In this document: piece by piece, positions 20,394-30,608 of the stretch
Layout of the letters: each line of letters opens with the position of its first letter
Position numbering within the stretch: position 1 is the stretch's first letter
Source: Chondrus crispus
Taxonomy: Eukaryota > Rhodophyta > Florideophyceae > Gigartinales > Gigartinaceae
Length of the DNA: 64,000 nt
Assembly: GCF_000350225.1 (NCBI RefSeq)
Contig: NW_005178593.1
Span: forward strand, 41,335 to 105,334
Direction of reading: 5' to 3'
The notes under the pieces: model-generated
The model's input: only the letters and a program-made list of their open reading frames with translations
What the model was told of the DNA's origin: nothing
Database searches by the model: none
Position numbers and translations under genes: made by a program

Positions 20394-20413
20394 CCCTCTT
20401 TCGCGAAAGAGGG
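20394..20413. repeat. 20-bp perfect palindrome
   Basis: CCCTCTTTCG followed by its exact reverse complement, just outside the end of dispersed repeat A. It could be a hairpin or the tip of a terminal inverted repeat. Confidence 0.8.
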
Positions 20414-20690
20414 CTCGTTGAGCGTCAACTCTGTGCTTACATAAGGGTATTGTAGTGCCCACCTCAAAACTGTGGTTCCACCCAGACAAGGCAACACCCC
20501 AATTAGGGCACTGTCATTAGGGCACCTTTCCTTGACTCCCAAATAAGGCCGCCGTCGCCTCCCCAACCGAGAGTGGGAGAAGGCATTTTTTTGATTATTG
20601 AGTACTCTGCAGTAGCGCTAATGACCTTGTCAACGTCGCCAGCGGCGGTGTGTTTTTTAAACAAATAAAAAACACACAAATAAAATAGAC
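20414..20690. other. Junction region between repeat A and the DIRS-like element
   Basis: Holds two copies of a TTAGGGCAC motif (about 20502-20525) inside a CCC/GGG-rich stretch reminiscent of the pogo-like termini at 38.4 and 46.9 kb. No complete element or gene can be drawn. Confidence 0.35.
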
Positions 20691-22055
20691 CCCACAGCCG
20701 TCGCCGTTTTTCAACGATCTGATACAGGCACGGCCAACAGGTTCTGAGTTCTCTCCGCATCCTCCCCCAACTGGGCCCACTCTTGTAGGGCCCGACTGTG
20801 AGCACGGAGTCGTACTAAGCTGCGGGGGGGAAGTGACAGGCTGAGTAGCAGAGCCCGATCAGTCTGAAGGTAGGTGGTAGCGGAACGAGGGTCGGACCAG
20901 CGACCTCGGCGGATGATGCCTGACACTGGAATCCTACGTAGAAGGTCGGCGGTGGCACCACCATGCCTCTGACCATGCAGTGAAACTAACTTTGTGCAGA
21001 TGGAGGCGACCCAAAGCGTTGTGAAATTGCATGTGCAGCTGATGGTAGCTGAAATTGAAAAATTCGCTAGAAACACATCGCGTCGGCATCTGACGAAGAT
21101 AGATGCGACACAACCGAATTACAACGGGGTCGCCGATTATAACAAATTGGTTGGGAACAGTCTTGGTTTGCCGCCGGCGAAGGCCAGCTACTTGCTGGGC
21201 ATCCCAATGTCTCAGACGCAAATCTCCCGGGAGGCACAGGTCTGATACATGGGCCTCCAATAATTCGTTGGCTCTCAGGTAGCCGGCGAACATCATCCCG
21301 AACGCCAGAGCGAAGTCGGAGTGACCTTGGCGCTGACATTCAAATGATACACCGTTCACAATAAGTTCTGACATAGGTGGCGGGGAACGCTTGGGCACAA
21401 GTCGATCCCAACCTTTTAGCGCGAAGCGAGAAGGAGTGAGTTTTTTCCGATACTGCAGAATGAATAGTTCAAACCCCATCACGGTATATGCGCCAAACAC
21501 TTTCGAGCCACGACGAGGGTCATCTTCATACAGCCACACTAAATAGCGTTCCAGAGATGTGTCAACCTCATACCATGTTCCAGTCTTCACTTCATGCAGG
21601 TCACACCATACGCCAAAGCGCAGCACTGCTGCTGCATAATCACGAAGAGTTGCAGGCTTTACCACAGCAGCTCGTAGTACGTTCATGTTTGTAACGGCTT
21701 CCTGGATCTGTTGGAAGAGACAGTCATGAAGGCAAGGCGGGATGGAAGCGGCGGTAGGAGCGACGCCGAGACGCCGGACGCGGGTCGAAGCGACGAGAGG
21801 CAGCATCGGCTGGCTGAGATTGCATTTCCCTTGGGAAGTCCTTCTCAAGGCGATAGTTGCTTATGTGTCACGGAGCAGCGCCATGAAGCGCAAACGGCTA
21901 GGGCGGACGATGCCGGAGGGGTAAAATTCCAGGCCCAGACACACAGTGTATAGCACACTCCGACTAGCTAGGACCGATTTTGTACGTGACACAGGCAGCC
22001 CGGAAGCCTCGTAGAGCGCCATGACGCGAGTGGCCACCTCATTGATGGACATGTC

Positions 22056-23095
22056 TAGTGCAATGTGCCTGGCAAGCCGCGAACACAGTCCGACGGTCAA
22101 ACAAAAAGACGAAAAACAACAGCAACAACAACTGCCGATGGCACGCGCTACAGAGCGTTCGAGACTCCCTTTCTCCTTGTGTGGGCCTGCGGCCCACGGT
22201 AGCTCAACTCCGACGGGGGGGGTAAGGAAAGATGCCCGGCCCGGGAGGAAAATGGTGGTAGAGACTTGTGAAGACTTGAGCGCTCGTCGAGTGCGGGTTG
22301 GGCTTGTCTATGAGAATGTAACCGCGGTTCGCTGGGTTGTAAGGCCAATGCTCGACGAGCGTCTTCAGCACCTTGGGTATAATTCAAGGTCTTCGACGGG
22401 GGCTTGCTCAGCACTACCTGACGGGATCGTAATTGTGTAACAGCGCTACTACCGACGTGTTGCCAGATGGCTAGAAACACCCTCACCAGCGCGATCGCAA
22501 TCGCGGTAGGTGGTACCAACTCTGTCTTATACAGTAAGACCTTCGACGGAGGCGTCGTCGCAACAGCCTTCCGACGGAACTTGAAACAGTAGCAGCGCTA
22601 CACAGCGTGTTGCCCGATGGCTAAAACACCTACACCAATCCAGTGGCAACCGACTCCAATGGAACCAACACAATTAAGGGAAAGATAGAGATAGAAGTAG
22701 AAAAGAATAGGGAAATAAAGGGAAAAGAAAAAGGGAACCCCCGAGCGCAAAGGATGTCGTAGGCTTAGGTAAAACGGAGCGTCTTGGTAGAGACGGACTT
22801 CGACCAAGGCGACATTCAACTCTGGCAACTCGGGTTACCTTTACTGACTTGGTCGCCAGAGGGCTAAGGTATATATCGCCCTGCCGGAGCCAGTACAGTA
22901 GCTCGCGGCGCTAGATCCTAGATCTAATCTAGTGTCAGCAAAATTAATGCCAACTAATTAACTAAATAAAATAAAACAATTAAAAATTAAAACTGTGCAA
23001 TTATTCACACGTGTGTCCCCCAACCCGGACTACTTTTCATATCCAAATATTTTCCTTTCTTTTCACCCCCCTTTCCAGGTGCGTATTGCACTACA
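22056..23095. mobile_element. 1.04 kb repeat inserted in the DIRS-like element (solo LTR or TIR element)
   Basis: The insert is bounded by ACATGTC on both sides (22049-22055 and 23096-23102), read as a target duplication, and the interrupted frame resumes on either side. Its ends mirror each other: TAGTGCAATGTGC on the left and GCGTATTGCACTA on the right. Inside are two diverged direct copies of a block of about 150 bases (with CAGCGCTAC, a GTTGCC-GATGGCTA segment and ACCTTCGACGGAGGCGTCGTCGCAACAGCC), then an A/G-rich part. A second copy begins at 63250. No coding capacity. It could be a solo LTR or a non-autonomous DNA element; the palindromic target makes the duplication length ambiguous. 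Confidence 0.7.
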
Positions 23096-26000
23096 ACATG
23101 TCCGTTCCAAAGATGCCGAGGTCGTCAATGTACGAGGCCACCGCCCGTACGCCAGATCGCAATGGCGGCAGGTCGTACGACTCCCAAAGCAGGAACTGTT
23201 TTGTCCGTACTCCGGCGTGTGTGAGCAAATGACAGTGGAGACTTTGGGCGATGCGGACGGCCAGGCACCATCCCATAGGGACAACAGACAAAGCGGGATA
23301 GAGATATGCAGACTTGTGGTGTAGGTGCTGCATACCGACGTAAACTTCCTTAATGCGTGGGAGGCCGAAGTATGGCCAGAGCCAAGAGGGCGCGCGCAGA
23401 CGGTTGTACATCTGGGAGATGTCAGTGGTCGCCAAGTAGAGCTCCTCGCCCTTCCCAAGCTGAATTTCCGCCAATAGGTCGGGAGAGGGGAGTACAACGG
23501 CTGAGAGCTCCTCAACAAAGTAAAGATTGCACCGGCGGCCGTCGAATATCACACGCTGTGGGCCACCCGGTTCTCCTTTCGGCACACGTAACAGGCCATT
23601 GACCACGACATCTTCTTCCCGAGTGAACCATGCTAGCATCCCAGCAATGTTCATTCGCTTCAGGAGTGCAGGGTACTGTCCCTCTTCAACCTCACAAAGG
23701 ACAGGTATGCGACGGAGTTCGTAGGGGGCGGGAGGATTCCGGCGAAGACAAACTTGAGGAGTCAATAGTTCCTGATCTTCAGGAGGTAGTAGGAAAAACC
23801 GGTCTGCAGTTCCGGCCTGTCCTTGATCGGGGACGGCGGCGCGAGAGGCGTTGAGTTTCTCAGATAACGGTGGAGCACCTCGGCCCTAGAAAGGAGGAAG
23901 AAGGGGTTCAATCAAACCCTCCTCACGTCCGGAGTCAACATTCTCCCCGGACACGTCCTTGGCGAGCCAACAGGTGTAGTCTTGAACTGTTTTTGTCAGG
24001 GGAGCTAGACTGGGACGGCCCCCTTCTGGGGGCGCCGGAGAGTGGGAGACTGATCCGCTTCGAAGCCAATGCAAGGCCGCTAGGAGTTTGTCGAGTGTAT
24101 CCGTAGCAGGGGATTGCATGGCTGAAGAGATGTTCGAGTGAGCGAGGTGTTGACGAGGGAGACCGGAAAAGGAGGACGGGATGAGGATGGCAAAGGGACG
24201 AAGACGGAGCGGCGCGGGACGAGATCTTGAGACGAAGTCGGAAAGAGACGGAGCAAGCAGTGTTGAGACGAGACAGTGGGACGAGCAACTGAAGTGGGCG
24301 GGAGCATTGCAGCTACGGTAGGAAATTATCCTCTCAACGTGTGACGATACGGCAGGGCGACACGACACGTTTTTCAGCAAATCTCGTTTTCAGCAAGTCA
24401 GCAAAGTCGAAAACGGTTGATGCTGACAGTGTAAATGATCATGTGCAGCATAATCTGACACCAAATTTGCATCGAAGCCCACCGCTGCTGTACGTAGCGA
24501 GAGTTACGTAACAAGATACGTATCAAACTGTGTATCAACTGTCATTTGTCTTGGGTCGCACTGTCTGACGGTACGGACGGAACGACGGAATGCGACCGCC
24601 CACGCATGGGCCCACTACGCCTCCTTTTTGGAGGCTGCCTTACTTTTCATGAAGATCAGTTTTGCTTCCGGATTGAGTGAGCCACCGAGCGCCTAAGAAC
24701 TGATTCGCGCTCACCCACGCTTCCGCGCGCTTGTCGCGCTGAACTTCCTCAGCCATGTGGATGAGGGCGGAGAGCCGTCGCACCATTGACTCCACAGTAT
24801 CAGTGCGCACCCAGAATACGGGATGAACACTATCCGTTAGGAAGAGGAAATGCTGCGAAAGAGCAGTGAGCTCTCCTTGGATGGCGGCATCAGAGCCGTC
24901 GGCGTTTAGTCTTAACAATGCCCTGTCTATTCGTCCCTCCAGCTCCGCCCCATTGCGAGTCCAAAGAAGGAGCTGAGGGGCCGTCAAACACTCACTCGGA
25001 GAGAAGGGCGTAGGGATCAAACGGTTCTCCCTTGGCCAAAACAAGGACGCTGAAGGCAACACTACCCCAGCCTCCTTGGGGTCGTAGTTCAAACCTTGGA
25101 TGCTGCAAAAGTGGTGGGTGACCTTCGTTTCCTTTTCAAACACACCATAGTACGTGATAAGGTCATCTTTTGATGTTATCTCTGTACTATACTCCGCCAC
25201 CTTGCGGGCAAATTCGAGCCCTTCTCGACAAACATACATCTGCTAAGTGGCAGGTAGGTACATCGTGAGCGCGTCGTACTCTTTTTTCTCATCCGGGGAC
25301 AATCCTGGAGGATACAATGGAGTTGTAGAACGGCGGCCGGAAGTCATTGCGCGAAGATCGTCCATCTCTGGATCCTCATCTTCGTTCCCCTCTCCAACAC
25401 CTGCAGGATCTGAAGTACCTGCACGAATCCCAGCTATTCCAAGCATCCCAGCGGCGTTGTCAGCCCGAAGCATGCCATTCGCCACACTCAGAGTACCAGT
25501 CACAGCTCCTGGGGTTGGTGCTGCAAAAGACACACGTGGCACGGTTGCGCCCTCTGTCCCGTTGCGGACGGGAACGGGGATGTCCACCTGAACGGGATCG
25601 ATGGCTTGCGCACGAGCCAATGGGGGAGCGGAACTCACGGCACCGGAACCAGTAATGACCTCTGCCTCTGCATCGACACAGGTGGCATCTGTAGCACTTG
25701 AAAGTTCTTTGAATACAGCTCCAAGAATAGATCTCGTACCAGCGGTGGCGAGGCCAGTAAAACGCGACTCCAGGGTACCTAGAAGCCTGAGAAATCCACG
25801 GCAATCTGAGAGACTAAGACTGCGGATTGCAATATGGACAAATTCCTTTTTGAAGCTGTTTCTGACCACTGGAACCCCGAGAGCGCCATAGCGCTCCTGA
25901 AAGCCAGCGAATGTCCTGGAGCTGTGCCCAATTCTCCATAAAGCTAGGAGCCGCGATCGGAGGGCCCCTTCACCGTCGTCCTTCAAAAACAGACAATCTA

Positions 26001-26636
26001 GGCCGGGACCGGACACATCGGCAGCATCTAGGGCTGAAGATAGGTTCTCCAGCTCTACGTCAGAGGCCTCATGTATGTCCTCATTCAATCTTATCAAGCG
26101 AGACACGCTCTCACGCCCTTCTCTTGGGTTGACCAGACTTGACCAAACGTGGTTAATACGGCTGAACCACTCAGGAGATTCCTCAACGGAAGGGTGTCTG
26201 AACGCTCGAAGAAACCATCTCGAAAGACGGGCCGCCGTAGGCCCTTACCCGACTCCCCATGAAGCGGGAACTGCCCCAAAACCGGGATCAAGAGTAGAAA
26301 GCCTTGATGCAAAGGACACGGCTATGTCTGTAGTAGAATCACCCCCAACGACGAGGGGGGTGAGTACTGACAGTTCGGAAAGACCCCGATCGGCGGGAAG
26401 AGAGAAGCACGGCCCACCCACGGTACCGAGCACGGGCTCCAGGTGGCGGTGGTAGAGCGGGATCGGGAAGGACGCGCGCACGCGCGAGCGGTTCTACGCC
26501 TCGACGCCCCGGAGCGGTACTGGGTGACGATCCAGTACCGACGGGCGGAGGCGGAGCCGGCTCGTGGGCCTGCTGCGCGCGTCCTCAACCCGCGCCCTGT
26601 GCTACTCCTAGGTAAAACGGACGGAAGTACCAAAGA

Positions 26637-26709
26637 GTAAGCGGGCGGACCAAGGTGGAGGATCCTTGACAAGTCCGTGCTTGTCGTCCTCCACCGCTGG
26701 CGGTCCGCT
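26637..26709. repeat. Imperfect inverted repeat near the right end of the DIRS-like element
   Basis: The left arm AGCGGGCGGACC...GGTGGAGGAT...CTTGACAAG is mirrored by CTTGTCGTCCTCCACC...GGTCCGCT, with a spacer of a few bases. It could be a transcriptional hairpin or part of the element's terminal structure. Confidence 0.6.
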
Positions 26710-26710
26710 C

Positions 26711-27377
26711 ATATTTAATATACAGAGTAACCTATCATAGCATTACAGTTGTGCCGGTCGGCCTGCACTGTAGCGCTGTTAATCGTCGAGGCTGGCAGCA
26801 CACGTGTCGTACACGTGTGTGCGCGCGCCCCCGTACACGTGGATTACACGTGTGCGCGCGCGCACCGAAGTACTGTAGAGCTCGGGCTCTACAGTTACAA
26901 ATCTAATCTAAATCTAATACGGGGAGGGGGATATGCTACAATGTCTACATTAGCGGACACAAGCCACGGTAGAACGTCGGATGTCCAGCTCGCCTCGTAA
27001 AATAGGGTCAGGAGCGACTCGTTCGGCGCGTTGAGTATAGCCTCCATGCTCACTCAACCCCTAGTAAAGAAGCTGCCTACCGGGGACAGTAGAGTGGCGT
27101 ACCTTACCCAGCTCGGCTTAAGTTCCCTTAGCAAGGCCAAAGTCCACAGGCGGTGAACCGGAGGAAGGCTTCCTCCCACCCAGCGCTAGGCTGAATCAAT
27201 CACTCAGCACTATCCCTGTAGAAACGCCACATTATCCCCGATTAATACTACATTATCCAAGTATTCCAACAATTTTCCCTTACCACGGCACCTGTATCCT
27301 TGGTATTTCCTTACATCAGAATCATATTCAGAGAATTAGAATTCTTGGCATCACAAAAACCAAAACTTGAGTACTGT
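26711..27377. other. LTR-like or repeat-derived stretch rich in ACACGTG
   Basis: No gene. Between 26800 and 26870 the sequence alternates ACACGTG cores with CGCGCG tracts; similar ACACGTG-rich stretches lie at 31.61-31.67 and 61.80-61.90 kb. Possibly promoter parts of related LTRs. The remainder is featureless up to the target duplication of the next element. Confidence 0.4.
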
Positions 27378-27382
27378 ACCGT

Positions 27383-27742
27383 TGTGGGATTGGCGGATCC
27401 ACTCATTGTGAGTGTGCGGTCGCAACGAAGGGATAGAGGACCAATCTACGAGTGGAACACAATGAGCACAATGCTCCCTAGCCTCTGCCAGGATTCTCCT
27501 TATTCCGTACTCTCGCTGTTGCTCGCCTAAAAGTACTACGCCAATCTAGTCAATTCGTTGCTGCCCATACTGTCTGTGCTTCTCTATGAATCCCTTGCTG
27601 ATACAGACCTTTCGTCTGATAGCTCATGTCTACAGTGTACGCTATTCGTCCGCTATCGCTCGCCGATCTTACACTGTAAGCGACCGCTGCCTGCGGTTGC
27701 GGTATTCAATCTAGCCGGTATGATGTTGCCTTTTGTTTCACA
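27383..27742 (-). repeat. 3' LTR (left) of the minus-strand Copia-type element
   Basis: 360 bases. On the minus strand it begins TGTGAAACAAAAGG and ends AATCCCACA. It is matched by the split right LTR. The polypurine tract lies at 27743-27750. Confidence 0.85.
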
Positions 27743-29483
27743 CTCCCCCCGATCGCATGAACCTTGTGAATGCGAACTTGCCATTGCTCCAGAACATCAT
27801 TTCCATGTGGCACTGTCTAGAGTGTATCCCAAATCAAGGTCGACACAGACAATTTCTGATGACACTACCTCGTTTAGAAGCTTTGACGTGTTTGGGTTAC
27901 GTTTCGTGAGAGCGTAGGCTGGATTCATAGTCCCTGAAATCCGCCGCATAGAATCCAACTCCTGCGAGTCAAAACTGTTGCGGAATCTCTGCACTGTTGG
28001 ACGTAAGCGAAAATCCCGTCCTTCGTGTAGCGTGTTTATTGTGTCATATAGGCATCTGGAATCAGTGAGAAGCTCGTTTCGCAATAAAGTATTACGGAAT
28101 AGACTCCGCAAGCCTTCTTTGATGTATCATCCTCGATCATTCCCGTCGGCATAAGCCAAAATTTAGGCTCCGTATGCCGAATAACTGACTCGCCGTTGCT
28201 TGTTGCTGACCAAATCGATAGGATGCAACATTTCAAACCCCTTCTGTAGCCTTATCCGAAGCCGTGTCAGGGTTTCTGTTTGCCCATATCCACTTGTAGC
28301 GTTTTGGTTAAATGAAGCATCTGAGAAAGTTCAAATTAGTACTTCGATAACGTCTTCCGATTTGTTGGCGGCCCTGAACCGAATCCAAGGATTGCGTTTG
28401 AGTAGTTCGGTGAGCATATCGTTTGCTGTGACAAGTTGCTCTACAGTAACTCTCGGGACCATTTGTTGTAGAGCTGAAGTAACAAAAGCTGCTTGCGGGA
28501 GGACGCCGTTACCAAGATAAATTAATGTGAAGGCAAGAGAGCGGTATTTCTGTAGCTCACTAGGTGTTGCGCGCCGCCTTCTTTCCATTTTTCGCGACCT
28601 TGATATAGCAATGGGCTTCAATCTTTCTAAGTATCTAATCATTGACATTTTGATGCTACCTGTGGGCTCCTGCTCCACTTTACACCCATCGAAATGAATC
28701 TTGCCGTCAATTACTGTTTTGCCAACGACAAATCTCTTTCTTAGCTTCTCGATAAAATGCTCCATTTATTCTATACCCCCACCAAAAAGGAAGTCGTCTG
28801 TAACTTTGGCGGTGAGTAAAGATATATTGCCTTTTGAGTCTCATTTTGCAAATAATTGCGACAAACCGAAAATAAGCTTCATGCCTGCCTGTGTTAGCAT
28901 TCAGTCTTCTACCACCAACTTCCATTTTCTGCCTGCATCAGCTAACCCGTAAGGGAGTTTGAGTAGTTTCCACAAAACGCCTCTAGGGCTCGGCTATTCG
29001 CGAGGCGGTCTAACATAAGTGTCACGCTTAATCCGTCCGCTTTGAAGATAAGTTCCCTTGATATCCGCTGTAGCAATTCTGAAACCCAAGAACGTTACTA
29101 ATGACAGCAGGAGGCGAACAACAAAAAGTGGGCATTGGATGAAGCTTTTGTCACAAATTCTTTCTCGTCATCATGGTTTCTGTGGTATAACTACCTTCGT
29201 CCCGACCACTCGGAAACGAGGGGGGTTAGAGGTAAGGGAGCGCGCGCCGCTGGGTAACCCACGCGCAAACGCAGACCGTACAGATGGACTCGAAAAGAGA
29301 GAAGGCTCACGTGGCCGGTGACGCGCTGCCGGTCGGTGGCAAAGCATCGTCAAAACATATTATAATATATCCTGGACACAGCAGTCTCCAAGATAGATTA
29401 TCTGATAATCACTAGCATGAAAGATAAATAGTCCGGATTATCTAGTATAATCAAATAATACAGGGCCTGTTCAAAGTCTCAAC

Positions 29484-30122
29484 TTAAGACTGTATCAGTT
29501 TATTGATGTCACCTTCATCCCACAGATCACTTTTGAGATGGAAAAATAGTTGCGACTCTAAATTGGCTAGCAGAAGACTCCGTCTTCTGTTGTTAAGAAC
29601 GTATCCGGCCTTTGAGAAAAGCCTCTTACATAAATTTGAAGTTGGAAAAAGGAATCTGAGGTCCGTGTACCTCTGAGATGACGTTCCACATATTCTCTTC
29701 TGCTTTTTTAAAGCACGCTCTGCAAAAGAGAGCGCCTCGGATGCACTGTCTTGATCCGCGCCTTCTTCCACACAAAACGCATTTAAACATGCCTTCTCCT
29801 CTTCCGATAAATTATTCGGATTCCCAAGCTGTCCCTTTACAATTGCACTCTCCGAGTATGGACTGTGCACTATAGCAGCTGACGGTGAGAGCTTGGATGC
29901 TGTCTCAGGATATTGATCCATTACAGCATCGAAGAGAACTCGAACTTCCGCAATTGTAGCCGATTCCTTCTGTAACGACTTCGACACTGACTCAAGATAC
30001 TTCAAACGAACTAGGAGAGCATCTACTCTCCTATTTTGTGATGATTTCAAGCATAAATCATCCATATCAGAGGAGGCTGGATCTACAAGAAACTCTCTCA
30101 GCCTCACGTACCTAGAAATCAT
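29484..30122 (-). pseudogene. hAT transposase, C-terminal part
   Basis: 212 codons. Ends with the family's dimerisation region: FLFPTSNLCKRLFSKAGYV and then a NNRRRSLLLANLESQLFFHL helix. It is separated from the central part at 30180 by stop codons and a frame change. Confidence 0.65.
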
Positions 30123-30179
30123 ATCAAACGTCGAGCTCCATATTGTGATGTTGCGTGTGATAGTACGTAAGGGAGTTAA

Positions 30180-30608
30180 TTACAACAACTGAGCTCCCAA
30201 GAGCAGCGTCTCGAGCTTCGACATCAACCTGTTGATTTGCTCGAGCAGTTCTTCCTCCTTCCCCATTATCCGTTGAACCGCTAAATTAAATCGATGGCTT
30301 GCCCACCCGATCAATGGCTTACATGCCTTATTGGAGATAGACTTGTCTGTCGCACAGTTGTTACCTATAAGGGCAGTGACATCATCGCAAGAGCACTTGA
30401 ATACGCCCAAAACATAGTTCATGAAAGAAACGTGTTCGTCCGCATTCAGAGAGCATTCGTCGCCTAAAGGCGAAAAGGCGAGCAACCGGACACTGTACCC
30501 AGCTGTATTAAACATTGAATAAGATGCGATTATAGCCAAGTAATGCGTACAGCCAACTGACGATCCATCAAATACAAGAGCAAATTGTGTTGGCAAAAGC
30601 CGAGACAC
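30180..30608 (-). pseudogene. hAT transposase, central catalytic part
   Basis: 142 codons. LVFDGSS carries the first catalytic Asp region (family DGWS), LIGNNCATDKSISN stands for the second (family DNC), here with Asn in place of the Asp, and ASHRFNLAVQ is the conserved CxxH-like region with Ala-Ser-His. The changed second acidic residue and the truncated frame argue for inactivity. Confidence 0.65.

Larger units (their letters stand above)
20690..26710 (-). mobile_element. DIRS-like (tyrosine recombinase) retrotransposon, broken fossil
   Basis: Minus-strand element; limits are approximate. From its 5' side (right) to its 3' side (left): gag-like region about 24.6-26.1 kb; reverse transcriptase about 21.9-23.8 kb, with a PKGEPGGPQRVIFDG palm entry, TTDISQMYNRL and a SYIDD active site; tyrosine recombinase about 20.7-21.85 kb, with GYLRANELLEAHVSDL and a HGGAT...GRW stretch typical of DIRS/Ngaro recombinases. 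This gene order and the lack of a DDE integrase identify the family. The reverse transcriptase region is split by a 1.04 kb repeat (22056-23095). An imperfect inverted repeat at about 26637-26709 may belong to its end. It is broken, with several breaks besides the insertion. Elements of this kind integrate without target duplication, so its edges cannot be fixed that way. Confidence 0.75.

Noticed and set aside
26749-27000. 83-codon plus-strand frame in ACACGTG-rich DNA
   Set aside because: The composition is driven by CACGTG/CGCGCG repeats; it looks like LTR promoter DNA.
26740-27377. Considered as a further complete LTR element
   Set aside because: No paired LTR, primer-binding site or target duplication could be found.
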